DNA of 64,000 bases, taken from Actinomortierella ambigua (taxonomy: Eukaryota; Mortierellomycota; Mortierellomycetes; Mortierellales; Mortierellaceae). Below, piece after piece: positions 32,353-45,266 of the stretch; within the stretch, counting starts at the first letter, position 1; the number at the start of each line of letters is the position of its first letter. The stretch is taken from contig JAAAJB010000132.1 in the NCBI GenBank assembly GCA_016098155.1, positions 1 to 64,000 on the forward strand. Reading direction: 5' to 3'. The notes under the pieces are model-generated. The model was not told the DNA's origin. It was given only the letters and a program-made list of their open reading frames with translations, and did not search any database. A program made the translations under genes and the position numbers.

Positions 32353-35300
32353 CTGCTGGTCAAGAACAAAGTCCTCCTGGAAACTAAATCGCGGGAACGC
32401 CATCGGCGTCACCGTCGGCACTTGGAGCTGGGATGACGATGAAGGAGGCAGGATTGGATTCTCTGCCGAAGATCCAGTACCACCACCAACACCACTGCCG
32501 CCGCTGGAGAATGTCGTAGGTCCAAGATGCGGCGAAGAAAACGCCGACCCTGCAATCGATGGACTCCTTCCACTTCTCCCACCAATCAAGCTACGTCCAC
32601 TGCTACCGGTTGTGACGCCAGAGAGACGACCTGGGTGCTCACCAAAAATGGGGCGGCCGCTCTCCACACCGTGGATCGTAATGGCGATAGACCCGCGGGT
32701 TGAAGTACGGTGACGGCTCGATGCCATAGTCGTCGGTGTGGTCGCATGGATCGGTGTCTCCAGGTCATCCATATCTGCATCCACTGCTGCTGCCAGTGCT
32801 GCTGCTGCTGTACCATCCTCCTTGTCAGAGGATGGCACTGCCGCCACAGCCTCCGTTGTCTCCGTCGCCTTTGCTCTCGTAGCTAACAAATACTTCCAAC
32901 AACGAACGACCGGCCGCAGATCCAGCCGCACCGTCCACTGGCGGCGCGGCAACCACCTGGCCATGGCCTTGCCACAAAAGTACGAGGCGAGCTGGACAAA
33001 GTAAATCGAGAAATAGGCGGAATTGGCGCGGAAGAAATTATACTCGGACGAGACCGATCCCAGCGCCACAAACAACGTCGACAGCACCCACATCCGGAAG
33101 GTGAAACAGGGCAGCGAGGGGTCGTCGACGGTGCCGACCGTGGCGCGCACGACTTGGACGGGCGAGTTTTCGATCAGGTCGGATGTTGCGGTTGTGGCCG
33201 TTGTGGTTGCCGTGGCGGACCGATAGGCGGAGGAGGAGAGCGGTGTTGTTGATGTTGCTGTGACGGGACTGTGACATGCCGTGCTCGTGTTGCTGCTGTT
33301 GGTGTAGCTGTAGCTGCTTCCTCCGTGGCTAGCCATAAACGCTGGTGATGGCGGTGGAAGGTCGTTCGTTCCCGCTCCTCCTCCTGTTAAATACCCAAAG
33401 CCAAATGTGGACGACGCCATCTGCGAGTGGAAGCTACCGGCGGTGCTTTGGCGCTGTTGCAGGCGGAGACTGTGCTGTTGGTGCCGGGCAGCAATCTGTT
33501 GGGAGACCGAGTTGATGCTGTAGATAGACTGGGTCGAGCGTGCCATCATGAAACTGTTGCCGTTCGTCGATCCTCCACTACCACCGTTCCTAGACACAGA
33601 TCCCCCTCCTCCTCCTGCACCTGCTGTGCTTCCTCCTGCTGTTGCTGATGGCCCTATGTATCGACTGATACCATCGTTTCGGCTGATATTGGACGACCTT
33701 CGCATAACATAATCATCCACGCGACGCAAGGGCGGCCGGGCCGACGAACCAGCCATTCCCAACCTCAAGCCCAATCCACTACCTTCGTCTGGCATGCTCG
33801 ACGATTGTGAGTCGTCCAAGGGAATATTTTCAAAAGGTGTTGCTGGCGTTATTTCTGATGCTGAGGCTGCTGAGGCTGCCGCATCGTGGTCAGCAGCGGT
33901 GGTGGGGCTCACATCCTTGCCCTCCTGCAAAAACCGATCCATGTCCATCGAGCCCAGGCCGAGACCACTGCTGAGGCGCAGGCGGGGCAGACGCAGATCC
34001 GACTCTACGTTGTCCACCCTCTCGACCGATTCTTGCCCTGGTACGTTCGTATCATTCGTGTTCGTGCCATCATGGCCCAGACGCAGCGGTTGAGGAGGCA
34101 TTCGACGCTTTGGCGTGGCCAATGGATCAATGCTGACCAGCTTGAGTGGTGGCTGCTGCTGCTGCACTGCTGATGCCGATGCCGAGGCTGTGGCTGTGGC
34201 TGTGACGATGGCTGCTGTGGCTGCTGCGACAAGGACATCCGTAGCAGTGGGGGCCGGTGTCGAGGAGGCCGAGCGATCGGGCCTGTCGAGGGCGTCCAAC
34301 AGCGTACGACCTCCTATTTTCTCCGCATCACCTATGATCGAGATCCTGACTGACGATACCAAGCTGGTGGTGCTGTTGTTGTGGCTGCTGGTACTACTAT
34401 TGCTACTGCTGCTACTGCTGCTGCCGCCCTCTGACTCCTCCTTGGCTTCCTGGATAGGCGACGGCAAGCCTCGTCTCTGGAGGTCTGCCAAAGAGCTCAC
34501 GGGCTTGAGACTGGTGGTGCTTCCTCCAGACCCAATTTCCGTTCCCGACATCGTTGTCGTTGTCGATAAAGAGGCAGTGGCAAGAGCCTTACTTCCATGA
34601 AGCATCAGCTTCTTCTCCTTCTCCTCCTTCTTCCTCCTCTTCTTCTCCTCCTTGGCGGCAGCCTTGGCGCTCGCGGCCTGGGCCTCGGCGACGGCGGCGC
34701 GGGTCTCGGCCGCCATCGCCGCTGCAGCGGCCGCGGTCGTCAATGCCTTTTGCTCCTTGAAGATCCTAGCTGCGCGCTGAAAGTCTTGGATCTGGCGCTC
34801 ATAGTTGTACTGGGTGAATTCTTGGCGTCGGACCTGGCCGTTGTTGTTATTGTTGTGGACATTGTTGGGATGCCAGTCCTGTTTTTGACTCGATGAAGAA
34901 GCCTGTCCGTCACTCGCTGCACCAGTACCACTACCACTACCATAAAGTTTCTCGGCCGCCCTTTGGAGGAGCTTGTTCTGCTTGTGCTTCTTCCTCAGCC
35001 CGCTGAGGTAGAGGCGCGTGCTAGGCTTGCGCTCCTTGCTGGATCGACCCTGGCTGGCCGTCGTCGTCGAAGCCGTCGCCGTCATGTCCTCGTTTGCTCC
35101 ATCGCCTGACTGTGTTGTTGTTCTATTGCCATTGTTGCCACTTCCACTTGCTCCTGCACCTTGGAATCCAAGGGCCATGTGCGATCCTTGGACGTGGCAG
35201 CAACATCCGCAGACCGAGGACGATGACGATGATGAAGAGGAGGAGGACGAAGAGTTGGTCTCGGTGCCACTGCCACTGCTACTACTGCTGCTGCTGCTTC

Positions 35301-38300
35301 CGCTCCTAATGCTACTGGTGCTGCCGGTGCCACTGATATTGGTTGCTCCCTTGACAGGAGGACTAGGATTGCCTCCGCGGTCCTTGATCGCCGACAAGGG
35401 TTGCTGGCACAGCATGTGGAACGAATGACGACCTTGCTGGCCAGTGGTTCCGGTACCATCGCCTTCATCCATGGACATGCGTCCAACATAATCGCCCTCC
35501 GCTTGTTCCTGGTGATGATACTGATGGTGGCTGTCATCGTTGTTGTGCTTCATTCGACGACCCTCCTCTCCATCCTGCAGCACTTCCTGCTCCTCATACT
35601 CGTCGTCGTCCTCCTCCTCCTCCTCACCGCTCTGTTGCGCCACAAAGCTCATCACGACCCTACGCCGCCTGCCACTGCCGCGACGTCGTCGTCCGACTGA
35701 CCCAGACCGTCTCCACTTGGAAGAGATGGTCCGGACCACTTGTGACCCACTACTATTATTGCTACTATTGTAGACTCCTCCCCCTCCACCATTACCAATC
35801 AGCGCACCCAATGAGACCATGGAGGAGGTGATTTCTCGCGTCGACGGTGACGATGATGGATACATCGTGGTGGTGGTGCCAGTGGGTCCACCACGGCCAC
35901 CCTCCTGGTCTTCCACCTCCTCTGAAGACGTATTTGATCCGATGGGGGCGGAGGTATAAATCCCATAGGCTGCCTGTTGTTGTGGCACGCCGTCGGCATA
36001 AGATGATAGGTTCGAAGAAGGCGGAGGAGAGGAAGAAGATGATGATGAAGAAGTAGAGCGTAGATTCGGTGTGCTGATGGAATGCTGGATTGAAAGGCGG
36101 TTACTGTTGCTACTACTACCGAGTGCCGAGTTGGAGGCCGAGACAGACGGTAGGAGTGGGGGGTGGTATCGCATCGGAAGTGGGGGGAGAGAATTCTGCT
36201 GATTCTGGTTCTGCTGCTGCTGCTGCTGCTGGTGATGGACGCTGCCACCATTCATCTCATCTTCGTACTCGGCATGCGTTCCCCTTCCTCCCATGGTCCC
36301 GAAACATTCGGATCCTAGCGTCGCTGTACTGCCACGAGCCGCAGCTGATGCTCCTCCGTGAAGCAGGAAGAACCTTGAGGAGGCCACACCCGTCGTCGTC
36401 GTGGTGGTAGTGGTAGTGGCGGTGGTGGCGGTGTTGGGAGTGCCTGCACTCGCCAACCCTCCACCACCTCCTGCGCTACCGCGTCCACCAGCGAGGGTCG
36501 GTGTGGAAAAGTTGAGGTTGGAGGTGAATACTGTCAGTGGATGACGCTGTTGCTGTGGATGTTGCTGCTGCTGTCGCGTTGGTAGATGGTGTGGGAATGA
36601 CCGCGTCCCCTGTGGTTGGAGATACTTGAAGGTGGAGGAGCAGGAGGAGGACGAAGAGCCTGCTCCCGGTGTCGTCGTCACCGAGGCTTCGGACCCACCA
36701 ACACCATTACCATTACCATTACCACTGCCGACAAGAGAATACAAGTCTGGTCCAAACGTCATGACCGACGACGGCGTCTGCACGCCCGCGCACCGACAAG
36801 TCCCCGTCTCGGTCTTGGAATGAGGTGTCCTATCCTCGCCATTGCCGTTGCCGTTGCTGTTGCTATTACCATTACTATTATTTTTCTTGGCCTTGTTCTT
36901 GCTCTTGCTACTGGAGCACCCGCAACAATCACACACATCGCCTGCCTTGCCACTGCCATGACCACTGCCAAAGACACTACCAAAGCTAGTTACCCCACCA
37001 CCGCCACCACGGCGAGGAAACGCAGACACTGGGGGCGACACGGGCGACGACGACGCTGCTATCGGGGCACCATTCGTCGACGTCGTCGTCGTGGTAGTGG
37101 TAGTGCCGACGACGTGATTCGACAAGACTGTCGATCCGTGATGGAAATTCGTCGAAATCGGGGCCAACAGCGCCGCCGGGCGATGGGGCTGCATTTTCAG
37201 TGACGAGAGGGATGGTAATGGTAGGATGGTTGTCGATGATGCTGTTGCTGAAGGTGAGATCGGGGACGATACTGCTGCTGCTGCTGCTGTTCCAGGTGTT
37301 GTCAAAGAAGGAGAAGACGAGGAAGGATGCTGATAAGGATGATGGTGATGATGGGCGGCAATGGCCGTCGTGCAGGGCAAGAGATCCTCCTGCCCGGGCA
37401 CACCCGTCGCGGCCGCCTCGTACTGGATCCGGCGCCATTCAGACATGGACTGGAGCGTTTCCGCCGTTGGTGGCCCACGAGATGAGGACGATGAGGACGA
37501 TGCTGATGGTGTTGAGAGCGATGTCGATGATGAGGATGGTGCGCGCGAATAAGTTGGACGAGCAGGGACCCGCCGAGCAGCGGTAGGTGGTCGGGGCGAA
37601 GGGGCTGGGGACGAGGACGAGGACGAGGACGAGGATAAGGAGAAGGTCATGGGAATGATGAGGGGAGGGGGTTGTCGTTGTGGAGGAGAGGGTGTCCTCG
37701 ACATCCGCTCCTGAGGCGGTCGGTGGTAGTCATACTGGTTGCCATGATGGTGGTTGTGGTTGCGGTGGTGGTGGTGGATATCCTGATCCTGGGACAATTC
37801 TGGATTGTCCGACGACGACAACGACGACAACGACGCGTCGGGTAAATGTCCCTTTTGTTGCACACGTGGCGTGGTGGTGGAGGTGGTCGTTGGGGTCGTG
37901 TTTGATCCCGGTCTCGTCGTGCTAATAATGGACGAGGCCGGGCTGAGGATGGTGGTAGAAAACGACGAGGGAGCGATGCTCGCCGGTGTAGCGGGGAAAT
38001 AACATGCAAAATTGGACGGGTGAGCAGTGGGAGTCGGTGTAGTCACGGTCGCAGTGCTGCTCTTTCGAGCAGTGGTGGTGGTGGTGCTGGTGGTGGTGCA
38101 AGTCGCCGGTGTAGCAGGTGTAAGGGGTGTTCGTGGTGTGAGGATATGGCGATCGGAGCGGTCGTCTCGTTGAGACATGGAGAAGACGGACGAGGAGAAG
38201 GACGAGGACGAGGGGGTGGAGACGTGTGCGGGTGTGGGTGTGGTTACGGCGGAAGACGAGGGTAGACAACCACTTTTGGACAGTGGTGGCGGCGGTGGTG

Positions 38301-38580
38301 TATGGGGTGGTTCGTCGTCTGTGGTTGTTGGTGTGTAACGGCCTGCATGGTCGTCGCCTCTGCCGTTGGCGATCGTGATAGTCACTGTACTCGTGGTGGC
38401 CGTGGCCGCAATGTCGCACAGTGTGAGCTTGTCCACCAATGTTCTAGCCGTGGTGAGCGGGGTTGGACCGTCAACAGTTTCCGTACTACCCTGTTTCTTC
38501 GGCATGGCGATCATGATTTCTGGCTTTGGAGGCTTGTTCGCCTTGATCCTGTCTGTGGATGGTCGTGACCAGTTGGACAT
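28543..38580 (-). CDS. OPT-family oligopeptide transporter with giant disordered N-terminal extension (3,102 aa)
   Basis: Seven exons (32161-38580, 32004-32033, 31808-31888, 31368-31709, 30624-31268, 30031-30479, 28543-29884) join in phase with GT..AG introns. The transporter begins at about residue 1800: SPVQVVRATVG..DDPSLPC, TFRMWVL, NFFRANSAYFSIYFVQLASY. It continues GKFNMKEHMLI, AYATNVLAIQ, PSVMVWPAALVNVSL, SPVIMTPYFAITYG, HTRLMQAYKDIPGFWF and ISPKRLF. OPTs import small peptides with protons across the plasma membrane and are usually 700-900 aa. The preceding residues are Ser/Thr/Gly/Pro/Asn-rich with poly-Ser and poly-Thr. Further low-complexity inserts lie after the first two helices (ending in a Gln run of about 15), before IPGFWF and in the last loops (about 275 aa). 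Start: first ATG of an uninterrupted 2,140-codon exon; an internal start cannot be excluded. Confidence 0.88.
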
Positions 38581-41500
38581 GGTAGCCGATCTGGATGAGG
38601 GGAAGGAGGAGAGTGTGCGGGGAGGTGTAGAGAGGTGGTGTATGTCATGCGATAAGGTTGCTCGTCAGGGATGGGTCGTCTCCTCGCTGCTGGCCGCGGC
38701 GAGGTGGGGTAAGGTGTGTGGAGGGGGGGGGGAAGAAAGAGAGGAAAGTAGAGACAGAGAGAGGGAGAAAAGAGACAGAAAGGGAAAAGAGATGGAGAGA
38801 GAGAGAGAAGCAATGGCAAAAAAGAAGGAAAGGATGTTGTCAGCAGAGCAGGAGCAAAATGTGGTGGACACATCATCCAACACAATTGAGGAACAACAAA
38901 ATAAGGGCATTCAGGAGGCACGCAGAGAGGAGAAAGGGTGGGCGCATATTATCGACACTAGGGCATTTGGACAGGCAAGGGATAGATAGTTGTTGTTGTT
39001 GTTTGTGTCGCTGCTGCTATGATCGCATTGCTGCTTCAACTGACCCCAAGATAGCACACTCGATGTTTCTTCTCCTGTACTTGTTTGCTACTTCTTTGGT
39101 GCGCGATTGTTCCTACGGAGGACTAAGTGACCATTGGATAGGACCACAAGCCAGGCCGAGTGAGGGGTGCAATGTGGGAGTGTGGGAGGAATAGTGTGGA
39201 CAAATGGGATGGGGTCAGGGTATTGTGCACAAGGATGTCAAAGACAACAAGAGGTGGGTGTGTCTGTGCGAGAGAGAGAGGGAGAGGGAGTGTTGGAGAG
39301 AGACAAGGTCGAGGAATCGAAAGAAAGAGACAGCTGCAACGCGAAAGGCTCTCTATCTCTTTCACATACACATGCACTCACATTAACAGAAAATCCGCTA
39401 CGAAAGAGAGAGAAAGAGAGGAAAGGGGCAAAACGAAAAACAAAAAAAGGGAGAAGGTGAGAAAGCGAGGCAGAAGGGGAGAACGAAAGAGCAACAGAGT
39501 GACCGGGAGCTCGAGAGCCAGAGAGCTAGAATGGGGCACCGCACCAACTGCTTTTATATCTATCCATGACCCAGATTGCCTGCCTGCCTGGATGGCTGAC
39601 TGGATGGATGCTCGTTCTTTCTCTCTCTCTCATTTACACTCACCCCAACGGCCTCTCTCATTTCTCTTTGTGTTCTGCTTTGATGCAATGCCTTATTGCC
39701 TTGTGCTATCCCAGGTAGCCTTTCTTTCATTCATCCATTTCATTGGAATGATACTCCCTCATATCGACGCCAAGAATGTTTCAACTGCCACAATTTGTTG
39801 GGCGTTGAAAGCTAAATGTCAACATTCGATGTACTTTCGCGAGTCTTTTTGGCTGGGGTCGTATCCAAGTACCTCTTCTCACTTTGTGTAACTGGTCTGT
39901 GACAAGTACTTTGGGATTCAAGGAGACGGATCGGGGAAGAATGTGCGGAGCAATTGGACGAGAGGTGGCGGGTAGGGGAGGGGAGTGTGGAGATGGACAA
40001 AGCCAAGCTACAACCTACCACCAGCAATCCCAAGATATGTGCCCGTTGGTTGTTTTTTCTACTGACTGACTGCAAAAGAAAAGAGTACGTGCGATGAAGA
40101 AAGAAATAGAGAATGGAAAGAAGGAAGGGGGGAATCAACAAAGATGGGTGTGAGTGTGAGTGTGAGTGGAAAAGGAAAAGAAGGGGACGAGACGGGGCCA
40201 CGCTGTTGTTCATCGTACTCACGAACAACACACGCTGGACCATGTAATTTTAGCGGGGTTCAGGACATATGAAACGCTCGTTCGCTCGCTCGCTCGCATG
40301 GGTGCATGTCTGGGGTTCCCTTCCCTTCCCTTCCCTCGGACTAAAGGGGTGGGTGGATGGGTCATTGAGCACACACAACAACAGCAGCAGCAAATCGTTC
40401 TAGCAACCACTTGCAAACCGGAAAATAAAACAAACACAGAAAGCTATTGGGAGGAACAAGGAGGGGGAGAGTGAAGACGCGTTTGTCTGAATATCTGTCT
40501 GAATGTTGTCTCCTTTGAGGGGAAGGAGGTGAGTGAGTGGGTGAGTAGAGTAGAGTGAGAGGTACAACAACAGTGTTTGACTTGCCATCTCTCTCTTTCT
40601 TTCTCCAGGTCGTTCAGTTCTATTGACCCCACGTTTGTTTTCTTCACCCTTGCTGGCCATCTTTCACGCAAAAGAAGGGCACCTTCCTCTCCCGGAAGAA
40701 GCCCAACACTGGATGTTACATCATGTCCCCAGCCATCGCGTCCTGCACTGGGTGTTTCTTAGCACCTACCCCCTCGCCCCCTTCCCTCCCTAATTCGGAT
40801 CCCACACGCAGCAGACAGAGACTCACACGCGGAAAATAGGTCCATCTTCTCTGTCGCTCTCTCATTCTCTCTCCTTTCCCTCCTTATCCTCCTGGAGGAA
40901 AGGGTCCGCACCTCACGGGGGGAAAAGGGGGGGAGAGAGAGAACAGAGAGACAGAGAGACAGACAGAGATAGATAGATTGATAGACAAACAGACAGATAG
41001 ACACACTGAAGGACAGATCTCGTCTGTCCATCCTGGTCTTTCTATGCTTTGCCATGCATGCGAAAATGACTCCTCTTCTTTCTCCGTCGTTCGGTGTTGC
41101 TGCAAGTCCCACGCAAATATTCCCTGTGTTGATCAGTCTACTACCTCACTACCCCCCACAAGGACTAGTTGACCTGACATCTCCTCGACCCCTATTAACC
41201 TCTATCCCTCCAGGAACAAAAAAGATGGTTGTGCTAAAAACAAAAAAAAAGGGACGTGGAGCCATGGAGAGGAGGGGGCTAGGTTATGTGAGGTGAGAGC
41301 ACGTTTTGCCTCCCTCTCCTTACCCTCGTCCCTCTCCACGAGTCCAGAACACAATGTTGCTGGTCCGAGACCAACAGCTTTCAGGAAAAAAAAGGGTTCA
41401 GAAAAGAAAAATAGGTAAACAGTCCCTTGCATGGTGGCAGGGAACAGGGGAAGAAAGGAGAGAGAAGACAACAGGGGAAGCAGACAGGGCTTGCCCAGAA

Positions 41501-41735
41501 AAAAAAAAGAGGTATCACAGAGCAGGGCCTCTCTCTCTCTCTTGTCTGACAATACTGCATTTGTTTTTATTTTGTGTGCCCACTTACTCTGCGGCTTCAA
41601 TGGAATGAAGACAGAGACAAGGGCAGTGCCAAGAAAATGACAAGCTACTTTTTATGTGTGTTTGCTTATTATTGCCTCTACGCGCAACACTTTGAAGGAG
41701 TGGGGAGGTGTGTGTGTGTGGATGGATGTCCTTTT
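38581..41735. other. gene-poor, low-complexity stretch upstream of the OPT gene
   Basis: About 3.2 kb without a supported gene. It holds purine-rich GA tracts (38730-38830, 39260-39520), the GCTCGTTC/GCTCGCTC run near 40272-40298, a CCCTT repeat near 40318-40336, a GACA/GATA repeat at 40940-41010 and several G or A homopolymers. It includes the OPT promoter side and the 3' flank of the Swa2-like gene. ORFs on both strands are low-complexity and lack recognisable domains. Confidence 0.5.
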
Positions 41736-44700
41736 TTACATATTGTTCTGCACCTTAAAGGCATCCCAGGCCGAGTTCAGCGTGCTAAAGATGGTGTTGG
41801 CCATCATGCGCTGCTCAATCGTCGTCTGCCCACCGAGCTTGTCTGGGTGCATCTTGCCAATCGCACGCATGTACTTCACCTTCACCTGCGACGCCGTCAC
41901 CAGCTCGTGCATCCCCACCGCCTTCCATCCTGCCCCTTCCCACAGGACCGTGTGCAGTGACGCAATCAACGCTCGCAGATTGTCCTCCTTCCCGGCCTTC
42001 CATTGACCCATGCGCTGGTCCACCTGGTCCCGCACCCGCAGCTTCTCGTCCTCCTCCTTCTCCTGCTGACGAGCCGCCTCCCGAAGCTTGGACACGCCCT
42101 CCGAGTTTTGGATCACTGCCTTGGTCCTCGCCTGTTGCGCACTCGAATGAACCGTTCCATACATGTCCTGCAGCGCTGATGACCGCATGCTGCTGCCATT
42201 CGAAACGGGGCTTGCCTTCTTCAGGGGTGTCGACCTGCCACTGCCATCGCCAATGCCGCTGCCGCCGCCTTCGGTAAGTTGGATCGCCTTGTCACATCGT
42301 CGCAACCCTTCAAAGGCCGCCTTGTTGCTCGGATCGAGTTCCCGCAACAGAGTCCAGTCTCGCTTGGCATCCTTGTACTTTTCCATGTTTTCATACGCGG
42401 TCGCGCGTCGCATCAGGGCCTTGGACATTTGTTCCTTGAGATTGATGATGGATCCATCGATGGAGGACGACGACGGCAGCACATCATTCACGCCCTCGCC
42501 ATCGGGGCCCTGAATAATCCCAATCGATCGCGTACACACCTCGACCGTCTCGCGGTAGTCGCCCGTCTTGATCAACGCCGCGGCTCGGTTGTTGTGCAGG
42601 ATCACCAACGACAGATGATTCGCCGGCAGCGATGCCGTCGCCTGTGCATACATCTCGGCCGCTTGCCCAAACTGTCCGAGCTTGAACAGCGCGTTGCCTT
42701 GCTCCTTGAGTTGGTTCGACTGCTGCATCTGCAGCCCGCTCGCTTGCACGATCGTCCGTGGTGGACGCACCGGTTTTTTGTTTGCTGCTGCTGCTGCTGC
42801 TGCTGCTGATGGTCCTCGGTTGGCGAGTGTTGGCTGCACTGGAGTTGTTGCTGTAGCTGTGCCCCGGCTGCCCCGAGTACAAGAGCTGGGACTCGATAGG
42901 AGGTCGCCTTCTTTCGGTCGCTGTTGCTGCTGCTGCTGCTGTGCTCCTCCCCTCCGCGACGATGAGACATATGTTCCCTCAAAATTTTCACGCTCCTGGC
43001 CACGCCGCGACTGTTGTTGTTGTTTTGTTGCTGTTGATGCAGATGGGCGGTCCCGATGGTCATAATAGTCATCAACAAGCTCGCGGCGAGGTTTGGGTGG
43101 CGGTGGACCAGAGGCCTTTGACCTCGGTGGCTTATTATGGCTGCTATGGCTCTCATCGTCTTCTTCTTCCGAGTCCGAGTCCTTGTATCCGCCTGGCACC
43201 CGATGGTTTTCCTCCACCCATTGATGACGACGAAGGCGCTCCTCGCGCTCGACACGCTCGTCTTCGGCCGTGATGTCATCCATGACGGCCTGCATCTTCT
43301 CCTTGCCCTGTTTGTACAAGTCCGACGCCTTGGACAGCACCGAGAAGCCAAATGCAGACGCGCTCTCGACAAACCGGTCCTTTTGTTGATTGAATTGGTC
43401 CGTTCGGGCCGCCGATGATGACCCATTGCCGTTGCTGCTCGTTGTTGTTGATGATACCGTCCTCTCATGTTGTTGTTGTCGTTGTCGCCTGCGATCCACA
43501 AGAGACGGCTCATCGTCGTCATCGTCATCGTCTTTAAAACGCCTTTGAGAACGCTGTTGTTGTTGTTTTTGTCCTTGTTGCCTCCTGCCACTACTGCTTC
43601 TGCTCAGCTCCTCGGTGGCCGCCTTGTTCTGAACCAGCAGATCAACGGCCGCCTCGACATCGTTACCACCGGGCGTCATGGCCAGCGCAGTCTTTGCTTG
43701 CTGGGCAGTAAAGCCCATATCGACAATGATGGCCACCAGACTATCCTTGCTCGTCGGAGGCGAGGCAGAGGAGGATGAGACGGCGTCTGCACCCCCTTCC
43801 CCTCGTTGTCGCCGCAAAGTCGAGGCTGACGATGGTGAGGATGAGGATGAGGATGACGACGACAGTGGTGGTGGACTAGAGACAGAAGGCATTGTTGTCC
43901 CGCTCGGCCGAGGCGGCTTTGGAGGTGCAGATGTTGGCTTTTCGGGAACGGCCTTTTCGAACGCGCCCAGATCGAATGTGTCAGACTCTTGCTGCAATAA
44001 CGTCCCATTGGTCTAAAATTAAAAAAAGTAAGCATTGCGAGAAACACAAGTTAATATTAACTCGAGTAGGGGGTGGTGGTAGTGGTGAGGGCTCATACTT
44101 CTTTTTTGGCTCTCCTGCTCAAACCTGGCTCTTTTGAAAATACCTTTGTAGCGGCTGATCCAGTGTTGGCCAAAAAGTCAAGGTCCCAAGGGTCAGCTGC
44201 CGCTGGTTGGTGGACAGGTGGAGTATTTGCACGTCTAAATTTGTTTTCGAGGTGTACAAGATGTAAGAAGAACTGACATGTTAGGGCGATTCTTCCCCCC
44301 CCCCTCCCCCACATGTCCCCTCTTCAGTCCCCCCCCCATTCGCTCAAAAGAAACCTACAGAGTGTTGAGAGACTGGTTGGCAGCGAGGGGTGTGGATCGG
44401 CTGCTCTGGCTGCCCAACAGACTGCCAAAGGGATCTCGAGCTGGTGTCGGAGAGGTGGATCCCGAACGACTGGGCTGCAATGGCGCTTGAAGGGATCCAG
44501 CTTGGAGGGATCCAGGCGACTGAACACGAGAAGACGAGGTTATTGCTGCAGCACCACCACCCATGAAAGCGGGTAAAGGTCGTCCCTGTGGAACTGGAGA
44601 CTGGATTCCGCCCGGGTTGAACGTTGGTAGTGGAGTCGGGTTGCTACCGGTGGTAGGGCGCAATGGGGAGGGCGACGGCGAAGGAGACGTCGAGAGCAAG

Positions 44701-45266
44701 CTATTGGACAGCATGGAAAAGTCGTCCCAGCGATTGGTCGTGGAGGCAGTGCTGTTGGAACGCGGCTGTAGCTGTGGCTGTGGCTGTTGCTGTTGTTGCT
44801 GTTGTTGCTGTTGGAGGTGGCGACGACGATCGTCCAGAGACATGCCGTCCAGGCTCTTGTTCAAACCTGCTGCCCCTTTGCCAAAGTCTGGTATAAGCGA
44901 TCCAAAGACATCGCTGGGAGGTTGGCGACTACTACTGGGCTGAGTAGGAGCCTTGCTATTGCCGATGCTGCTGCCGGTGCTGCTCAAGTTGCTGTTGAGA
45001 GTGGAGGTGTTGAGCAACTGTCCAGTTTGGCGACCCATCTGAAGGTGTGCCGGCTTGCTCGAGACTGGAGGGACTGGAGGCTTGACTTTTGGCGTGGAGA
45101 CTGGTGTAGGCTGTAGAATGCCACTGCCCATGCCACTGCCCATGCCCATGAATGCATTGGCTCCGTTGCGAAGCTGTTGTTGCTGTTGTTGCTGCTGCTG
45201 CCTCTGCTGGGCTGATGGGCTGGCGGCCGGCGGAGTAGTCCATGAGAGTCCCGACAGGTCGTCCAT
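41736..45266 (-). CDS. Swa2/auxilin-like clathrin-uncoating cofactor (UBA, TPR, J domain)
   Basis: Exons 44359-45266, 44144-44234 and 41736-44012 give 1,091 aa. The start MDDLSGLSW resembles other fungal Swa2-type proteins. The N-terminal 330 residues are disordered, with DPFGSLL, DVFGSLIPDF and DPWDLDFL, matching adaptor/clathrin-binding DPF/DPW motifs. A UBA domain lies at about 420-465 (LVAIIVDMGFTAQQAKTAL). TPR repeats lie at about 767-905 (LKEQGNALFKLGQFGQAAEMY; HNNRAAALIKTGDY; RRATAYENMEKYKDA). A C-terminal J domain has the HPD motif near 1053 (KMHPDKLGG) and ends WDAFKVQNN. Such proteins recruit Hsc70/Ssa to clathrin-coated vesicles for uncoating. The ATG directly follows CCAGCAG, so a 5'UTR intron is possible. 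Confidence 0.92.

Noticed and set aside
36616..37203. plus-strand ORF opposite the long OPT N-terminal exon
   Set aside because: Low-complexity shadow of Ser/Thr/Gly codons with no recognisable motif.
40960..41010. GACA/GATA repeats as a regulatory array
   Set aside because: A simple microsatellite without conserved spacing or context.
42602..43591. 329-codon minus-strand ORF in another frame of the Swa2-like gene
   Set aside because: Alternative frame of a low-complexity region. The frame with UBA, TPR and J domains is the real one.
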